Numbered from the stretch's first letter, positions 42,757 through 51,692 are shown. The stretch: 64,000 bases of DNA from Clostridia bacterium (GCA_017428385.1 JAFRQX010000019.1:1-64000); one strand, 5' to 3'. Numbers and translations are program-made. The notes: a model not told the origin generated them from the letters alone.

Positions 42757-45094
42757 TTTCCGTCTCCTCATTTCTCTTCTGTTCAGTCACTTCAGGCGTT
42801 TCCTCAGCAGGATGCTCCGCCTGTTTATCCTGCAGTTCTTCGCTGGCTGTGCCTGCTTCAGCTTTGATCTCTTCTGTTTTCTGTTCGCTCTGATTGTCAG
42901 GCTGTGCAGGTTCATTCTTCACGACAGGCTGAACGACATATTTCTCCACTTTGGGATACTCGATCCGTTCATGATAGACACCCTTCAGGATACCGGAAAA
43001 AGCTGTGCAGATCTCGTCAATATCGTTGAGGGAAAGCGGGCATTCGCTCAGCTGTCCATCCTCGAGTTTACCTCTGATCAGGCGCTCAATGTACTGATCA
43101 ATCGCCTTCGGTGTCGGATCCTTCATGGAACGGATCGCCGCTTCAATACTATCAGCCATCATGACAATGGATGCTTCCCTGGTACGCGGTTTGGGACCCG
43201 CATAACGGAAATCATTAATATCCACATGCCTGCCGTCTGACATCTGGAGTGCTTTGTGATAGAAGAACATAACAGGCGTCACGCCGTGATGCTGCAGGAT
43301 AATATCCTGAATTTCCGGCGGCAGATGTTCTTTCTGTGCCATGAGCGCTCCGTCTTTTGTATGGGATGTCAGGATTGCCGCAGATACATAGGGATCAGTT
43401 TTTTCATGGGGATTGCTCCCGTGCTGGTTCTCACTGAAATATCCCGGACGTTTCAGTTTGCCGATATCATGGTAATAGGCACCGGCTCTGGCAAGATAAG
43501 CATTGGCGCCGATTTTGTCCGCCGCCGCTTCCGCCAAATTGGCCACAATAATGGAATGATGATAGGTACCCGGTGCTTCAAGCATCAGTCGTTTCATGAG
43601 CGGCTGATTCGGATTTGTGATTTCCAGCAGACGGCTGGGCGTTGCGAGATGGAAAACGCCTTCAAAAGCAGGCTGAAGCGCTACGGCAAGCGCGCCGCTC
43701 AGCAGGCTTCCGGTCAGCGCCCATACTCCGGTCTGTATCATGTTCAGCGTCTCAGCGGACGTCAGAAGCTTGATACCGACAATCATAATCAGGCAGAAGA
43801 CAGCGGAGATCAGACCGGAAACGAGAACGCGGACACGCTGCGGCCGGCCTTTCAAGAACCATACGGTAGCAATTCCGCTGGAAAGCGTGTTGGACATAAT
43901 CAGGACGACATCATAGAAGGTGGCATTGCTGTTGCAGGAAGTGATTCCGGCAAAGAGAAGAGCCAGCGGTACCATGACTACAAGACCCGCGCGGTATCCG
44001 ATCAGCACAGTGCCGAGAATGGTGCCAAGCGCAATCGGAATAATGTAAAGGCTCGGAAGAAGTGTAGCAATGGCAGCAAATCCATAGCAAAGAATCAGAA
44101 TAATAAGGATAACTGCCAGCTTGCGTATATCCTTCAGAACATCCTTCAGCAACAGATGAAGCATCATCAGCAGGGCGACCATTGCCAGGATGGTTGTAAT
44201 CAGCGCCCCGCCGTAGACGGAATAATCATAATGATTATCATTCAGGAAACCCAGGCTGCGAAGCATTTCAATCTGATTGAGGGTAATCCTGTCACCTTCC
44301 CGGATGATATTCTGCCCCTGGGGAATCATGACCGGTTCCACAGCATCCCTGGCTTTCTGCCGGTCTGTCTCATAGTCTTCCTGGTTGATCGGCATATTCG
44401 GTTTGATACAGGTGCGCAGGACAATGGGGATAATATTCTGGATGTAGGAAATATCGACAGTCGTATAGCCCACATTCTGCATAATGCTCATGATTTCCTG
44501 GGCTACCTGTCCTTCCCGGATTCCTGAACTCAGTGAGTTCTCAACTACTTTTGTAACCGTGGTGACCATTTTTTCAAATTCATCGGTATCACCACGCATA
44601 ACGGTTGTCAGCTGAGTCCTGTTGTTCAGGGACAGGATCTCCAGCATTGCGAGGGCATGGTCAATTTCCTCTTCAGAGAAAGGCCGATTGGAGACCACAG
44701 TCCCGTCTTTTTGTGTTCTTAGCTCAAGGCCGTACTGCTGAATGTTCCGGAGTTCCTGAAATGCGTTTGACAGCATTTCCATAACTTCTTCCTTGACGCC
44801 CGGTGTATAACCGTATTTGGGTTCCACACTGTCAGCAGCGGCGTTCCTTTTGTCTTCTGTGGCAACAATATCTTCAACATCTTTTGTGGCATTGATTGTC
44901 ACATGGGAAATAGTGCCCACGCGAAGATCATATTTTTTCGGCGTGCATATACAGAAGAACAGTCCGAGAATGATCAGAAATGTGCCCAGAATCATCAGGA
45001 AACAGATGCTGGAAGAGGAATGCAGCCAGCTGTTGAAAGAATGTTCGCTATTCTTTTTCATATCCTGCTCTTTTTTATTCTGACTCTCTGTCAT
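42746..45094 (-). CDS. pgpH: PgpH/YqfF-type 7TM-HD cyclic-di-AMP phosphodiesterase
   Basis: The 782-residue membrane protein has one N-terminal span, an extracellular 7TMR-HDED domain, seven hydrophobic segments (about 290-475) and a cytoplasmic HD domain with YHHSIIVANLAEAAAD, YHDIGK and QHHGVTPVMFF. Family members degrade c-di-AMP. The C-terminal 70 residues are an added acidic, Gln/Glu-rich tail. The start has AAGGA seven bases ahead; it overlaps the phoH stop by four bases and the ybeY-cdd gene. Confidence 0.94.
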   Translation of the reverse strand: MTESQNKKEQDMKKNSEHSFNSWLHSSSSICFLMILGTFLIILGLFFCICTPKKYDLRVGTISHVTINATKDVEDIVATEDKRNAAADSVEPKYGYTPGVKEEVMEMLSNAFQELRNIQQYGLELRTQKDGTVVSNRPFSEEEIDHALAMLEILSLNNRTQLTTVMRGDTDEFEKMVTTVTKVVENSLSSGIREGQVAQEIMSIMQNVGYTTVDISYIQNIIPIVLRTCIKPNMPINQEDYETDRQKARDAVEPVMIPQGQNIIREGDRITLNQIEMLRSLGFLNDNHYDYSVYGGALITTILAMVALLMMLHLLLKDVLKDIRKLAVILIILILCYGFAAIATLLPSLYIIPIALGTILGTVLIGYRAGLVVMVPLALLFAGITSCNSNATFYDVVLIMSNTLSSGIATVWFLKGRPQRVRVLVSGLISAVFCLIMIVGIKLLTSAETLNMIQTGVWALTGSLLSGALAVALQPAFEGVFHLATPSRLLEITNPNQPLMKRLMLEAPGTYHHSIIVANLAEAAADKIGANAYLARAGAYYHDIGKLKRPGYFSENQHGSNPHEKTDPYVSAAILTSHTKDGALMAQKEHLPPEIQDIILQHHGVTPVMFFYHKALQMSDGRHVDINDFRYAGPKPRTREASIVMMADSIEAAIRSMKDPTPKAIDQYIERLIRGKLEDGQLSECPLSLNDIDEICTAFSGILKGVYHERIEYPKVEKYVVQPVVKNEPAQPDNQSEQKTEEIKAEAGTASEELQDKQAEHPAEETPEVTEQKRNEETESAD

Positions 45095-46083
45095 TTTTCG
45101 TCCTTTCCGGATGCATCATCCGAGACGTGTGACGTCTTTTCATAGGCTTCGACAATCTGTTGAACCAGTTCATGCCGGACAATATCTTTGCCGGACAGTT
45201 CAACAATACCGATTTCAGGTATATGCCGAAGAAGCTGTACCGCTTCAGCCAGTCCGGACTTCTTACCGGCAGGAAGATCAGTCTGGGTTATATCACCGGT
45301 TACCACAACGCGGGAATGAAAGCCCATACGTGTGAGGAACATTTTCATTTGTTCGGAAGTGGTATTCTGTGCTTCATCCAGGATAATAAACGCATCTGAC
45401 AGGGTGCGTCCGCGCATATAGGCAAGCGGAGCGACCTCGACAATGCCCCGTTCAATCAGCTTTGTGTAGGAATCAGCGCCCATGAAATCATACATGGCGT
45501 CATAGAGCGGCCGGAGGTACGGATCAACCTTCTGGGTCAGATCACCGGGCAGAAAGCCAAGTTTCTCCCCTGCTTCCACAGCAGGCCTGGTCAGAATGAT
45601 CCGCTCGACTTCTTTATTCTTCAGCGCCATGACTGCCAGCGCCATGGCCAGGTATGTTTTGCCCGTGCCGGCCGGGCCGACGGCAAAGGTCAGCACGTGA
45701 TTGCGGATGGTATCAACATAAGTTTTCTGTCCCAGGGTTTTGCAGGTGATTTCTTTTCCCCGATGGGTTACAGCGATAACCCGTTTCAGGTTTTCTTCTA
45801 TCTGGCCGGTCTTTCCTTCGCGTACCATTGCAATCGTATAGCGGATCCGTATCCGGTCCACATTTTCATTGCGATGAATCATCTCAAGGAGAAGCATAAT
45901 GACCTGACGGGCCAGCTCCTTGTCTTTTTCCTCTCCGGTAATCACCAGGTGATTGTGACGAAGGGCAACGCTGACGTTGCATTCCTGTTCAATCAGCGCA
46001 ATATTACGATCGTTGAGTCCAAAGAGGGAAACATAGGCGTCCATGGATTCTGGAGTCAGTGCAAGTTCGGTTTCTTCCGGCAA
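45091..46083 (-). CDS. phoH: PhoH-like ATPase/RNase
   Basis: The 330-residue protein has a KH-like N-terminal domain and a PhoH P-loop domain with GPAGTGKTYLA (about 135), TRPAVEAGEKLGFLPG and the Walker B-like FIILDEAQNTT. PhoH proteins are phosphate-starvation ATPases with RNA-linked functions. The start is TTG at 46083 with GGGAAG eight bases ahead. It leads the phoH-pgpH-ybeY/cdd-era operon. Confidence 0.93.
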   Translation of the reverse strand: MPEETELALTPESMDAYVSLFGLNDRNIALIEQECNVSVALRHNHLVITGEEKDKELARQVIMLLLEMIHRNENVDRIRIRYTIAMVREGKTGQIEENLKRVIAVTHRGKEITCKTLGQKTYVDTIRNHVLTFAVGPAGTGKTYLAMALAVMALKNKEVERIILTRPAVEAGEKLGFLPGDLTQKVDPYLRPLYDAMYDFMGADSYTKLIERGIVEVAPLAYMRGRTLSDAFIILDEAQNTTSEQMKMFLTRMGFHSRVVVTGDITQTDLPAGKKSGLAEAVQLLRHIPEIGIVELSGKDIVRHELVQQIVEAYEKTSHVSDDASGKDEK

Positions 46084-46108
46084 ATCTGCGACTTCCCTTC
46101 CTAAATAC

Positions 46109-46151
46109 TTCAGTATGGATATTATGATACTGAATTTGGCTGGTTTGTCAA
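46109..46151 (-). promoter_or_regulatory. phoH promoter with overlapping palindrome
   Basis: On the - strand TTGACA (46146-46151) and CATAAT (46121-46126) are separated by 19 bases. TTCAGTAT and ATACTGAA form an 8-bp inverted repeat (46109-46116 and 46127-46134) that brackets the -10, as an operator would. Confidence 0.55.
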
Positions 46152-46252
46152 ACGGAACACTTCATTATTTATATATAACATCATATGCGTTTTTCAATCT
46201 CAGACAGATGAAAAAAACAACGGAAATACCGTAAAAACAAGGCTTTCCTTTG

Positions 46253-46281
46253 TTGACAGTCCGGTTGTTTTATGATAGTAT
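46253..46281 (+). promoter_or_regulatory. Promoter of T-box 1
   Basis: TTGACA and TAGTAT are separated by 17 bases, with the T-box leader starting near 46288. Confidence 0.7.
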
Positions 46282-46287
46282 CCATGA

Positions 46288-46559
46288 TAATTTCATAAGT
46301 GCTAAAGACGATGATGGATGATAATCCTTAGTACAGACGCTTCAGAGAGCCGTCGGATGCTGCGAGACGGTGCCGAGTATAAGGAAACTGCTTCCGGAGT
46401 TGGTTTCGTGAACACCTTTGGGGTCAGTAAGGAAACCCGGACGCCCCGTAACAGGCTGAGAACTTGTTAGAGTTCAAAAGTGACTCCCCCATTAGGAGTA
46501 ACCAAGGGTGGTACCGCGGAAATTGTTTTTCGTCCCTGAAGCATCGCTTCAGGGTTTTT
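46288..46559 (+). promoter_or_regulatory. T-box riboswitch 1
   Basis: The leader has the T-box sequence AGGGTGGTACCGCGG (46505-46519), a Stem I with the AGAGAG...GGATGCTGCGA distal part, and a downstream terminator. It senses uncharged tRNA: pairing of the specifier codon with the anticodon and of TGGT with the 3' ACCA end stabilises the antiterminator. The specifier cannot be assigned safely: the bases ahead of GAAAC in the 3' strand read GAGTATAAG. The TGGT implies a tRNA with discriminator A. Confidence 0.92.
46534..46559 (+). terminator. T-box 1 attenuator terminator
   Basis: CCCTGAAGC / GCTTCAGGG stem with a three-base loop and five T, immediately after the T-box antiterminator. Confidence 0.9.
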
Positions 46560-46582
46560 ATTTTTCAAGGAGGATTGCCTGC

Positions 46583-48010
46583 ATGATCAGACCTGAAATT
46601 GTAAATGTGAGTGATTGCACACTGCCGGAAGCAGAGGACCATTTTGAATTGAGTTTCAAGGAAAAAATCGAACTGTGCAGACTGATTGACAAGCTCGGAG
46701 TCTCTTCCATCGATCTTTGCCCGATCCGCAGGAAGAAAATTGACCGGCTTCTTGTCAAGTCCATCTGTTCCGCAGTGAAAAATGCTTCCGTTGCTGTCCC
46801 TGTCAGTCTGACAGATGAAGAATCCATTCAGGTTACATGGGAAGCGCTCCGTGAAGCCTTTAATCCCAGGCTTCAGGTAGCAGCTCCTGTCAGTTCCGTC
46901 CAGATGGAGTATCTCCTTCATATGAAGGCTGAAGCCATGATCCGTGCGGTTGAAAAAACCGTATCTGCTTGCCGCAGCCTTACGGAAAACGTTGAGTTTA
47001 TCGCACAGGATGCAACCAGAAGCGATCCCTCTTTCCTTGTAAAGGTATTAGCCACTGCCATTGAAGCCGGAGCTAAGATTATCACACTGGGTGACACTGC
47101 CGGCACGATGATGCCTGAGGAAATCTCAACCTGGTTTGAAAACCTGAAAAAGGAACTGCCCTCACTGGAAAAAGTGACACTCGGTTTCTTCTGCTCCGGG
47201 GAATTGAATATGGCCGATGCCAATGCCGTATCCGCCATCCGCTCCGGTGTACGTGAAATCAAGGCAACCACCTGTAATGCGACGGCTATCTCACTGCCAA
47301 ACATCGTCCGTATACTGAATATTAAAGGCGGTTCCATCGGCGTGTGTACAAAAGTCGGTGTGGAGCAGATCCGCAGGATTACGGGACAGGTTCGCGTCAT
47401 CTGCCAGTCTTCCGGCAAAAAGCATGACATTGCAGGCGGTTTTGAAGAGGATACAAACGATTCCGATTATCTTCTGAGCAAACATGACACCATCGAATCT
47501 GTTGTGCATGCTGCTGAAAAGCTCGGATACGACCTGAACGCTGAAGACCAGCAGAAAGTATGGAAATGTTTCTGTCAGACCGCTGAAAAAAAGGAACATA
47601 TCACCTTAAGAGAACTGGAAGCAATTATCGCGGCGGAGGCCATGCAGGTTCCCCCGGCCTATCATGATATTCTCTATACGATCAGCACCGGCAATCAGAT
47701 CGGCGCTATGGCGCACATGAAACTGAAATTCCATGATCAGGAGATTGAAGGAACTGCATCCGGTGACGGCGCGATTGATGCTTCCTTCAACTCTATTGAG
47801 CAGGCAACCGGACGTCATTTCGAACTGGATGATTTCCAGATCCAGTCTGTCACACAGGGCCGGGAAGCCATGGGCGAAACCATTGTCCGGCTTCGCTGGG
47901 AAGGAAAGCTCTATTCCGGGCGGGGCATTTCCACAGATATCGTAGGCGCCGGAATCATGGCTTATATCAATGCAGTCAACAAGATTGTCTATGAGGAGGA
48001 AGAAGCATGA
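46583..48010 (+). CDS. Isopropylmalate-synthase-like protein lacking catalytic residues
   Basis: The 475-residue protein has the HMGL/IPMS TIM barrel, linker and C-terminal LeuA regulatory domain (about 370-475). Several barrel blocks are kept (QDATRSDPSFL, TLGDTAGTMMPEE). However, the first motif DTTLRDGEQ reads DCTLPEAED (D11 to D19), so the catalytic Arg is Pro15 and the metal Asp is Glu16. The metal HxHND reads FCSGE (203-207), and the GIGERAGN block is also absent. It is unlikely to make 2-isopropylmalate; a sensor or altered-chemistry role is possible. AGGAGG is nine bases ahead. It overlaps the next gene by four bases. Confidence 0.85.
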   Translation: MIRPEIVNVSDCTLPEAEDHFELSFKEKIELCRLIDKLGVSSIDLCPIRRKKIDRLLVKSICSAVKNASVAVPVSLTDEESIQVTWEALREAFNPRLQVAAPVSSVQMEYLLHMKAEAMIRAVEKTVSACRSLTENVEFIAQDATRSDPSFLVKVLATAIEAGAKIITLGDTAGTMMPEEISTWFENLKKELPSLEKVTLGFFCSGELNMADANAVSAIRSGVREIKATTCNATAISLPNIVRILNIKGGSIGVCTKVGVEQIRRITGQVRVICQSSGKKHDIAGGFEEDTNDSDYLLSKHDTIESVVHAAEKLGYDLNAEDQQKVWKCFCQTAEKKEHITLRELEAIIAAEAMQVPPAYHDILYTISTGNQIGAMAHMKLKFHDQEIEGTASGDGAIDASFNSIEQATGRHFELDDFQIQSVTQGREAMGETIVRLRWEGKLYSGRGISTDIVGAGIMAYINAVNKIVYEEEEA

Positions 48011-50523
48011 ATCTCTCCTTTTCCACCAGAGGCTGGAATACACTTTCCTGGGAAGAACAGGTCCGTGACGCAGTTGACATGGGCTTTCAGGGAATAGAGC
48101 CATATAACATTCAGGAGTTCCCTGCTCTTTCCGGCCGCGGAGGTGCATTTCATGCATACAGCCAGAATGAAACCCAGCGCGATCTGAAGAAGAATAAGCT
48201 GATTCTTCCCTGCTTTGATACTTCTGTCGATCTTTCCCTGCCGCTGCAGTCTGAAGAAAAAGTACAGTACCTGATCCAGACTGCATCCTCCATGAAGGTG
48301 CGTTATGTCGCTTTCTGCGCACTGCAGGATTGTGAAGAGCAAATCCGGACCAATCTTGAGATCATCCTGCCGCACGCGCGTTCTGAAGGCGTCTGTATTC
48401 TTCTGAAGACCGTCGGCATCTACGCCGACACCGGACGGCTCCGCGCGCTGATGGACAGTTATGCCTGTGACGAGCTGGCGGCGCTTTGGGATATGCATCA
48501 CCCCTATCGGGATTTTAATGAAACCCCGGATACGACAATCCGTAACCTTGGCGGTTACGTCAAACACGTTCATCTGCGCGATTCCGATGATGACAGGTCT
48601 TACAACCTCATCGGTGAAGGTACCCTGCCGATCCGTGATATGATGAATGCCCTGTCATCCATCGACTATGACGGCTTTATTTCCCTTGAATGGAAAACAG
48701 AATGGATTGAGGACATTCCGGACCGTGAGATCATCTTCCCGCATTTCCTCAACTATATGAACCGTTTCGACAATCCCAGAGGAAAGAAAAAGAGTCTGTA
48801 TTTCAATGAAGACGGTACCGGTAAATACATCTGGAAAAAGGATGAGCTCATCGACCTGACCTTCGGCCGCGTCCTTGATCAGCTGGTGGAGGAATTCCCG
48901 GATCAGTATGCTTTCAAATACACAACGCTGGATTATACCCGTACTTACTCTGAGTTCAGGGATGACGTGGACCGTTTCGCCCGCGCCCTGATTTCCATGG
49001 GCGTGCGTGCCGGATCCAAAGTAGCCATCTGGGCCACCAATGTGCCTGCATGGTATATCACCTTCTGGGCCGCAACAAGAATCGGCGCAGTCCTGGTAAC
49101 CGTCAACACCGCCTATAAGATCCATGAGGCAGAATACCTGCTGCGCCAGAGCGATACCCATACCCTTGTAATGATCGAGAGCGCGCTGGACAGCAATTAC
49201 AGGGCTATTATCAACGAACTCTGTCCGGAGATCAGCACATCCAAGGCAGGAGAACCCCTGCATTGCAAAAAACTGCCTTTCCTCAGGAACGTCATTACTG
49301 TCGGTTATGTACAGCAGGGATGCCTCACCTTTGAGGAAGCTATGAAACGCGCTGATTCCGTCCCGGTTGAAACCCTGGAGGCGATGGCCCAGCGCGTCAA
49401 ACCTGACGACGTCTGCAATATGCAGTATACTTCCGGAACCACAGGTTTCCCCAAAGGCGTTATGCTGACTCATTATAATGTGGTAAATGACGGAAAGTGC
49501 ATCGGTGACCGGATGGGCCTTTCCACCGCGGACCGGATGATGATTCAGGTGCCTATGTTCCATTGTTTCGGTATGGTTCTTGCCATGACAGCATCCATGA
49601 CGCATGGAACAACACTCTGTCCGCTTCCCTATTTCTCCGCAAAAAATTCCCTTGCCTGCATCAATCAGGAAAGAATCACCTGTTTCCACGGCGTTCCGAC
49701 GATGTTTATCGCCATGTTTAATCATGAAGATTACCGTAAAACTGATTTTTCCTACATGAGAACTGGTATCATGGCCGGTTCAGGCTGTCCGCCCGAACTG
49801 ATGAAACGCGCCGCCAGACCGGATGAAATGAACATGCGCGGAATCGTCAGCGTATATGGCCAGACTGAATCTTCTCCCGGCAGCACAATGTCAGCCTGGA
49901 CAGATTCCCTGGAGTTGCGGACCGAAACTGTCGGATATTCCTTCCCTCATGTACAGACCAAAGTGATCGATCCGGAAACCGGCAAAGAGCTTCCGGACGG
50001 GCAGGACGGTGAATTCTGCTCCAGGGGTTATAACATCATGAAAGGGTATTATAAGATGCCCGATGCCACCAACCAGACCATTGACGCCGACGGATGGCTC
50101 CATTCCGGCGATCTGGCCCGCCGCAATCCCGACGGTACCTATCTGATTACCGGACGCCTGAAAGATATGATTATCCGCGGCGGTGAAAATATTTATCCCA
50201 AGGAAATCGAAGAATTCATCTATACGCATCCCGCTGTGGCTGACGTACAGGTCATCGGCGTCCCTGACGCAAAATACGGCGAGGCTGTGATGGCCTGTAT
50301 CGTGCTGAAAAAAGACGCCTCGCTCACAAAGGAAGAGATGATTGAATACATCAAATCCCATATGGCCAGGCATAAGGTACCGCAGTATATTGAATTTGTT
50401 GATTCTTTCCCGATGAATGCGGCGGGAAAAGTCCTCAAATACAAAATGCGTGAGGAAGCGGCTGAACGTCTTGGACTCGTAGGCGCTGCGGGTATTGATA
50501 CAGCCGGCGGTGTGAAGCAGTAA
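48007..50523 (+). CDS. TIM-barrel/acyl-CoA (AMP-forming) ligase fusion
   Basis: The 838-residue protein joins an N-terminal xylose-isomerase-like TIM barrel (about 1-255) with an acyl-CoA synthetase (about 275-835). The barrel keeps WDMHHP, HVHLRD and SLEW metal-site residues (D162, H164, H189, E228), but the usual first Glu in LLLETHG is Lys134 in LLKTVG. The ligase has YTSGTTGFPKG (474-484), YGQTE, GWLHSGDLARR and the C-terminal NAAGKVLKYKMREE lysine. It would activate a carboxylic acid to acyl-CoA. The ATG overlaps the IPMS-like stop, and a strong terminator follows. Confidence 0.88.
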   Translation: MNLSFSTRGWNTLSWEEQVRDAVDMGFQGIEPYNIQEFPALSGRGGAFHAYSQNETQRDLKKNKLILPCFDTSVDLSLPLQSEEKVQYLIQTASSMKVRYVAFCALQDCEEQIRTNLEIILPHARSEGVCILLKTVGIYADTGRLRALMDSYACDELAALWDMHHPYRDFNETPDTTIRNLGGYVKHVHLRDSDDDRSYNLIGEGTLPIRDMMNALSSIDYDGFISLEWKTEWIEDIPDREIIFPHFLNYMNRFDNPRGKKKSLYFNEDGTGKYIWKKDELIDLTFGRVLDQLVEEFPDQYAFKYTTLDYTRTYSEFRDDVDRFARALISMGVRAGSKVAIWATNVPAWYITFWAATRIGAVLVTVNTAYKIHEAEYLLRQSDTHTLVMIESALDSNYRAIINELCPEISTSKAGEPLHCKKLPFLRNVITVGYVQQGCLTFEEAMKRADSVPVETLEAMAQRVKPDDVCNMQYTSGTTGFPKGVMLTHYNVVNDGKCIGDRMGLSTADRMMIQVPMFHCFGMVLAMTASMTHGTTLCPLPYFSAKNSLACINQERITCFHGVPTMFIAMFNHEDYRKTDFSYMRTGIMAGSGCPPELMKRAARPDEMNMRGIVSVYGQTESSPGSTMSAWTDSLELRTETVGYSFPHVQTKVIDPETGKELPDGQDGEFCSRGYNIMKGYYKMPDATNQTIDADGWLHSGDLARRNPDGTYLITGRLKDMIIRGGENIYPKEIEEFIYTHPAVADVQVIGVPDAKYGEAVMACIVLKKDASLTKEEMIEYIKSHMARHKVPQYIEFVDSFPMNAAGKVLKYKMREEAAERLGLVGAAGIDTAGGVKQ

Positions 50524-50530
50524 ATGAAAA

Positions 50531-50562
50531 AGCTGATGGATCAAAATCCATCAGCTTTTTTT
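50531..50562 (+). terminator. Bidirectional terminator between ligase and MreB-like genes
   Basis: AGCTGATGGA / TCCATCAGCT with six-base loop, followed by TTTTTT; A-rich upstream arm gives a T-run on the other strand. It ends both convergent genes. Confidence 0.92.
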
Positions 50563-51568
50563 ATGAATTGGCCAGCAGGTGACGCATTCCGGAGGGATCT
50601 GTCAGAACCCTTGCGCAGCCAAGGACCACGCAATCCCTTGCGTCCGGGGCAACCTGGCATGGAATATTCAGCGCGTCGCCGATGGCTTCAGCCAGGCCGT
50701 AAATCAGCGCGCCTCCTCCTGTAAGGGTGACCCCGCTGTCGAAAATATCGGAAGCAAGCTGCGGAGGTGTACGCTCCACAACCACCTGGACAGCCTCGAT
50801 CAGCTCGTTGACCTGGTCCAGCATTGCCTCATATATCTCATCCGAATCGATGCTCATGGTCTTCGGAAGGCCGGAAATCAGATTTCTGCCAGTGATATCC
50901 ATCACAACCACCGGATCCCTGCGGACTGCTCCCCCGAGGGTGATTTTGATCTGTTCGGCAGTTCTTTCTCCGATCAGCATGTTATACTTTTTTCTCAGAT
51001 AGCGGATAATTGCATCATCAAAATGATCACCGCCGATATGAACTGAGCTGATGACAGATACAGAACTGTTATAGAGTACAGCAAGGTCTGTACACCCTGC
51101 GCTGATATCCACAACAAGGCTTCCGTATGATCCCAGGAAATTCAGCTGAGCCCCGAGGGCAGCCGCAATGTTTTTATCCATCAGCTGCGTCCGGCGGATA
51201 CCCGCTTCAAACATGGAACTGATCAGGGCCTTCTTTTCCATATCCTTTACACCGGACGGAACCGCCATCACAGCACGGGGTCTTGCGATAATGTGCTTTC
51301 CGATGACAGAGGTGACAAAGAAACGCAGAATAGCGCTGGTCAGTTCAAAATCCAGCATTTCACCCTGAGCAAGGGGACGGATAATATTCACATTGGCCGG
51401 AGTCCTGCCGATCATTCTGTACGCTTCCAGCCCGAAAGCGATGATATTGTTTGTTTCACGGTCAACAGCAACAACGCAGGGCTCACGGAAAACAATTCCT
51501 TTCCCCTTCATGTAAATAATCACATTGGATGTACCCAAATCAATTGCGATATCATTCGTCTGCGCCAT
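50561..51568 (-). CDS. Divergent MreB/Mbl-like actin homologue
   Basis: The 335-residue protein has the MreB start (IAIDLGTSNVIIYMKGKGIVFREPCVVAV) and C-terminal TLTGGGALIYGLAEAI. The family directs cylindrical wall growth at the membrane. Two nucleotide-site blocks differ from typical MreB: the phosphate-2 loop, usually DIGGGTTE, reads DISAGCTD, and the catalytic EEPxAAAIG reads DKNIAAALG, losing the conserved Glu. ATPase activity may be weak, or it may be a paralogue with a different role. The start ATG at 51568 has GGAAGGA seven bases ahead. No mreC/mreD is adjacent. Confidence 0.85.
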   Translation of the reverse strand: MAQTNDIAIDLGTSNVIIYMKGKGIVFREPCVVAVDRETNNIIAFGLEAYRMIGRTPANVNIIRPLAQGEMLDFELTSAILRFFVTSVIGKHIIARPRAVMAVPSGVKDMEKKALISSMFEAGIRRTQLMDKNIAAALGAQLNFLGSYGSLVVDISAGCTDLAVLYNSSVSVISSVHIGGDHFDDAIIRYLRKKYNMLIGERTAEQIKITLGGAVRRDPVVVMDITGRNLISGLPKTMSIDSDEIYEAMLDQVNELIEAVQVVVERTPPQLASDIFDSGVTLTGGGALIYGLAEAIGDALNIPCQVAPDARDCVVLGCARVLTDPSGMRHLLANS

Positions 51569-51605
51569 GATGAAATCCTTCCATCGTCTTCTGTAATACT
51601 TAAAA

Positions 51606-51634
51606 ATCATATCATTATCATGAAAAAAAAACAA
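51606..51634 (-). promoter_or_regulatory. Promoter of the MreB-like gene
   Basis: On the - strand TTGTTT and TATGAT are separated by 17 bases, with a TGA extension of the -10. Confidence 0.55.
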
Positions 51635-51663
51635 CCTTGCATTGCGTGCAGCGGCCGCTTTCC

Positions 51664-51692
51664 TTGACAACAGGTATTGAACAAAGCATAAT
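51664..51692 (+). promoter_or_regulatory. Promoter of the DUF512-der-plsY-lepA run
   Basis: TTGACA and CATAAT are separated by 17 bases, divergent from the MreB-like gene. Confidence 0.7.
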
